Source: an uncultured Spirochaetia bacterium (GTDB taxonomy: Bacteria; Spirochaetota; CALGPD01). Taken from it: a stretch of DNA of 6,781 bases. The position numbers and the translations under genes are program-made. Under the pieces are notes generated by a model that was given only the letters and a program-made list of their open reading frames with translations, ran no database searches and had not been told where the DNA came from. The stretch covers positions 1 through 6,781 of the forward strand of contig CALGPD010000458.1 of NCBI GenBank assembly GCA_937960625.1, in the 5' to 3' direction. Numbering within the stretch: position 1 is the stretch's first letter; the number at the start of each line of letters is the position of its first letter. Positions 5,209-6,781 of this stretch are shown here, in pieces.

Positions 5209-5667
5209 ATGGACAAAATAAATATACAAGAAAAAGCAAAACCTCAACCTGGCCGCATAGAAAAGTATTTATTTGAAAATGAAAATATTGGTTTGAAGAA
5301 AACATTATTTCATAGAATATATGTTCCGCTTTCACCATTTGACTCAGGTTTAGACTATGTTGACCAACCAGAAGAAACAGAAATAGTTTTTGAATGGTTT
5401 TCATTAAATCTGAAAGACCCAGACAACTTAAATGGCTTAAATTTAAACCACAAAAATTATCCTGATGCCGAAGCCTCTGTCTATGTCGGTTCTGCTCATA
5501 ACTGGTGTAATATAAATAAGCTTATCATTTCAAATATAGAAGAAAACAGGTTCCAAATAAATGTTGATTTAGAGATTGATTTTGAAGCAGAGGGTGTTGC
5601 TTCTAATGAGACTTTAACTTTTCAGACAGAGGTTTTACTTAATAAAGATGTCTATGATGAAACGTAG
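5209..5667 (+). CDS. Hypothetical 152-residue cassette protein
   Basis: I do not recognise this protein. It starts at ATG 5209 after AAGGA (5199-5203, 5 nt spacing) and only 38 bp after the attC core, a typical cassette layout. It is soluble, acidic and without signal peptide, membrane segment or cysteine cluster (one Cys, in HNWCN). The pattern of alternating hydrophobic residues in the second half ('NKLIISNIEENRFQINVDLEIDFE', then 'ETLTFQTEVLLN') suggests a beta-rich fold. The motif 'YVGSAHNWCNINKL' around residues 92-105 is a possible landmark. Such size and composition are common among immunity and cassette proteins, but no function should be assigned. Confidence 0.8.
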   Translation: MDKINIQEKAKPQPGRIEKYLFENENIGLKKTLFHRIYVPLSPFDSGLDYVDQPEETEIVFEWFSLNLKDPDNLNGLNLNHKNYPDAEASVYVGSAHNWCNINKLIISNIEENRFQINVDLEIDFEAEGVASNETLTFQTEVLLNKDVYDET

Positions 5668-5676
5668 AGCAACTGC

Positions 5677-5761
5677 ACATAACAGCGACTATGCGGTTCC
5701 GCTTCGCACTACACCTAAATTGTCTGCCCTCCCAACTTCGCATATCCGCGAAACGTTGTAT
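5677..5761 (+). other. attC-like site at the right end of the array
   Basis: Core ACATAAC (5677-5683) is followed by GCG (5685-5687) and TATGCG (5690-5695). These pair with CGCATA (5739-5744) and CGC (5747-5749), which precede core GTTGTAT (5755-5761). The 85-bp site shares AACAGCGACTAT with the long site at 3777-3788 and shares the AAACGTTGTA right end with it (5751-5760, 3921-3930). The two sites therefore belong to one family. Confidence 0.7.
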
Positions 5762-5777
5762 GCAATTTTGCGCCAAT

Positions 5778-5838
5778 GGTAACGCTTTTGCTTAAAGGCG
5801 CTGCGTTAAACGTTGTTCAGATTGAAGAGCTTTTATAG
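5778..5838 (+). pseudogene. Third copy of the asd 3' end (fragment)
   Basis: From 5791 this reads in frame as LKGAALNVVQIEELL then TAG, matching the asd end LKGAALNAVQIAELL at 13 of 15 residues and 37 of 48 bases (asd 1173-1220). Weaker similarity extends left to GGTAAC at 5778, corresponding to GGTGAC in asd, with a one-base length difference. The fragment shares ACGTTGTTCAGATTG with copy 2 against asd's ACGCGGTGCAGATTG. It begins within about 20 bp of the last attC core and cannot be expressed as an enzyme. Confidence 0.8.
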
Positions 5839-5862
5839 TTTAAACATACTTTTCAACGTATA

Positions 5863-5889
5863 ATCGGGCTCGTGTTGTACGCTTTTTTT
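5863..5889 (+). terminator. Degenerate terminator of the third asd-end copy
   Basis: CGGGC and GTACG stand where asd's terminator stem stands (pairs C-G, G-C, then a G-A mismatch, G-T, C-G), with a run of eight T. The following TTTTAAAA-ACTCG resembles the DNA just after the asd terminator. It may terminate only weakly. Confidence 0.5.
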
Positions 5890-5969
5890 TGTTTTAAAAA
5901 CTCGATAAGAAGATAAAATTTATGTTGAAAAAATTTTAAAATATATTTAGAATGTAAAAGAGAAAAGAT

Positions 5970-6161
5970 ATGACTAATATTCAAAAAATAGAAAGTGAAA
6001 TAAAAAAGCTTCCGCTAGATGAGTTTGCCCGGTTGCGTGATTGGTTTGAAAAATATAATGCTGAAAATTGGGACAAACAGCTGGAACTCGATGTCAGCTC
6101 AAACAAGCTTGATAATTTAGCAGAAAATGCCATACAAGATTTTAAAGAACAAACTACTTGA
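5970..6161 (+). CDS. Orphan small antitoxin-like protein
   Basis: This 63-residue protein has the widespread pattern 'IQKIESEIKKLPLDEFARLRDWFEKYNAENWDKQLELDVSSNKLDNLAENAIQDFK'. Proteins of this type normally lie just before a ParE/RelE-type toxin and end in a basic tail. Here the tail is replaced by EQTT and a stop, and no such toxin follows. Instead a new promoter and a Phd/VapC pair begin at the stop codon. It is therefore probably the surviving half of a TA pair cut by recombination. It could still neutralise related toxins elsewhere. The ribosome binding region (AAAGAGAAAAG) is weak. Confidence 0.7.
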   Translation: MTNIQKIESEIKKLPLDEFARLRDWFEKYNAENWDKQLELDVSSNKLDNLAENAIQDFKEQTT

Positions 6162-6171
6162 CAACTTGACA
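6156..6171. repeat. Tandem 8-bp repeat duplicating a -35 box
   Basis: ACTTGACA is repeated head to tail at 6156-6163 and 6164-6171. Each copy carries a perfect TTGACA. Only the first is correctly spaced from the TAAAAT at 6181. It spans the stop codon of the preceding gene. Confidence 0.75.
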
Positions 6172-6186
6172 AATACGGTGTAAAAT
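6158..6186 (+). promoter_or_regulatory. Strong sigma-70 type promoter of the Phd/VapC pair
   Basis: TTGACA (6158-6163) and TAAAAT (6181-6186) are separated by exactly 17 nt. Transcription would start near 6193, at the ATG at 6194. With no Shine-Dalgarno before that ATG, the message would be leaderless or nearly so. Confidence 0.7.
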
Positions 6187-6193
6187 TATTTAT

Positions 6194-6433
6194 ATGAAAA
6201 CATTACCCGTTGGAGAATTTAAATCCCATTTTTCTGAAGTGCTTGAAAGTGTAAAAAACGGTGAAGAAATAGCAATTTCATATGGAAGACGAAAAGAAAA
6301 AATTGCTGTTATTATTCCATATACAACGTATTCTAAAAATACAACGCGTAATCTTGGAATATTGGAAAAAAAAGCCGCATTCAAGGTTTCAGATGATTTT
6401 AAGATGACTGATAATGAGTTTTTAAATTCATGA
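6194..6433 (+). CDS. Phd/YefM-family antitoxin
   Basis: This 79-residue protein begins 'MKTLPVGEFKSHFSEVLESVKNGEEIAISYGRRKEKIAVIIPY', the canonical Phd/YefM N-terminal DNA-binding half (strand, helix, G-E-x-x-x-I strand, then the 'xAVIIP' strand). The rest, 'LGILEKKAAFKVSDDFKMTDNEFLNS', is the flexible arm that blocks the toxin; the 'F..SDDFKMTDNEFL' ending is typical of antitoxins paired with PIN toxins. It overlaps the next gene by the ATGA at 6430-6433. These antitoxins usually repress their own promoter, here the TTGACA/TAAAAT pair. The ATG is chosen because the family's conserved start coincides with it. Confidence 0.88.
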   Translation: MKTLPVGEFKSHFSEVLESVKNGEEIAISYGRRKEKIAVIIPYTTYSKNTTRNLGILEKKAAFKVSDDFKMTDNEFLNS

Positions 6434-6781
6434 ATTATCTAATTGATACACATGTTCTGTTATTGAGTCTATTTGATACATCAAAACTTTCAAAAAAAGT
6501 TTATTCAATCTTATCTGATATTGAAAATGAAATCTTTGTGAGCAGCATAACGTTTTGGGAGATTTCTTTAAAATACAGCATTTGTAAACTGTCATTGGAA
6601 AATATTCTTCCTGATGAATTACCCGGATACACGGTAAAAGCAGGGTACAAAATTTTAAATCCTGATGAAAAAATAACCTCATCATTTTATAAATTAGCCA
6701 ATTATGAGCATGGTGACCCGTTTGATAAATTGTTAATTTGGCAGGAAATTTGTGAGGATTACGTTATGATTAGCAAAGATT
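6430..6781 (+). CDS. VapC-type PIN-domain toxin (partial, runs off window)
   Basis: This is a PIN-domain ribonuclease toxin. The first 117 residues are visible; the 3' end is beyond the window. It starts 'MNYLIDTHVLL' with the first acid Asp6, then 'VSSITFWEISLKYS' with Glu44, and 'EHGDPFDKLLIWQEI' with Asp96 and Asp99, and is reaching 'YVMISKD', where the last acid normally lies. These make the Mg-binding site that cuts tRNA or other RNA. The ATGA overlap with the Phd-like gene indicates coupled translation, the antitoxin being made first. The sequence looks intact as far as it goes. Phd-family antitoxins with PIN toxins are a common pairing. Confidence 0.9.
   Translation, partial: MNYLIDTHVLLLSLFDTSKLSKKVYSILSDIENEIFVSSITFWEISLKYSICKLSLENILPDELPGYTVKAGYKILNPDEKITSSFYKLANYEHGDPFDKLLIWQEICEDYVMISKD

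Larger units (their letters stand above)
2275..5755 (+). mobile_element. Integron-type gene cassette array (no integrase in window)
   Basis: Five consecutive units, all in + orientation, run between GTT cores at 2274, 3103, 3255, 3925, 5171 and 5755. Each unit is a short coding region (or none) followed by a palindromic, locally GC-rich site that begins with an ..AAC core and ends with a GTT core. This matches the RYYYAAC...GTTRRRY layout of attC sites cut at G^TT. Three units have front and back ends that are reverse complements of each other, as expected from a circular intermediate. Downstream cores share the pattern GTTGTAnnnAAaTTTG. No intI gene, attI site or Pc promoter is visible, so this is part of a longer array or an isolated cluster. 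Confidence 0.7.

Noticed and set aside
3103..5761. CRISPR array
   Set aside because: The repeated motifs are inverted, of uneven spacing and separated by whole genes. There are no regular short spacers.

Overview
This is an AT-rich bacterial window of one-way (+ strand) genes. It opens with a complete housekeeping gene, asd (aspartate-semialdehyde dehydrogenase), and then becomes accessory DNA. Low G+C, small toxin-antitoxin (TA) pairs and attC-like sites with RYAYAAC/GTTRTRY ends would suit a host-associated anaerobe. A Treponema-like spirochaete (a group known to carry chromosomal integrons) or another gut lineage is possible, but the sequence alone does not settle the taxon.

Layout. (1) 225-1274: asd and its intrinsic terminator. 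(2) 1336-1814: an overlapping antitoxin/ParE-RelE toxin pair, then debris up to 1962. (3) 1963-2108: a second, decayed copy of the asd 3' end with its terminator. (4) 2275-5755: what I read as an integron-type cassette array. It holds a lone PD-(D/E)XK nuclease, an ORF-less cassette, a SUKH-like protein, a small hydrophobic peptide plus a SET-domain methyltransferase, and an unrecognised 152-residue protein. Palindromic, locally GC-rich attC-like sites separate these units. (5) 5778-5889: a third copy of the asd 3' end and a degenerate terminator. (6) 5970 to the window end: an orphan antitoxin-like gene, then a Phd-type antitoxin overlapping a VapC/PIN toxin that runs off the window.

The two most informative observations concern structure. 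First, the end of asd with its terminator occurs three times in direct orientation, each copy opening a new accessory block, as if asd's 3' end is a repeated insertion or recombination point. Second, the units between copies 2 and 3 obey cassette logic. The bases just after a GTT core at the front of a unit are the reverse complement of the bases ending at its own AAC core at the back (10/10, 15/15 and 18/20 bases for three consecutive units). That is expected if each unit was once a circle inserted at G^TT. No integron integrase gene lies in the window.

Functionally the accessory part looks like a store of defence, stability and conflict genes: two TA systems plus an orphan antitoxin, a restriction-type nuclease domain, a SUKH immunity-like protein and a eukaryote-like SET methyltransferase. 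No shared pathway links them; the shared feature is the mode of mobility.
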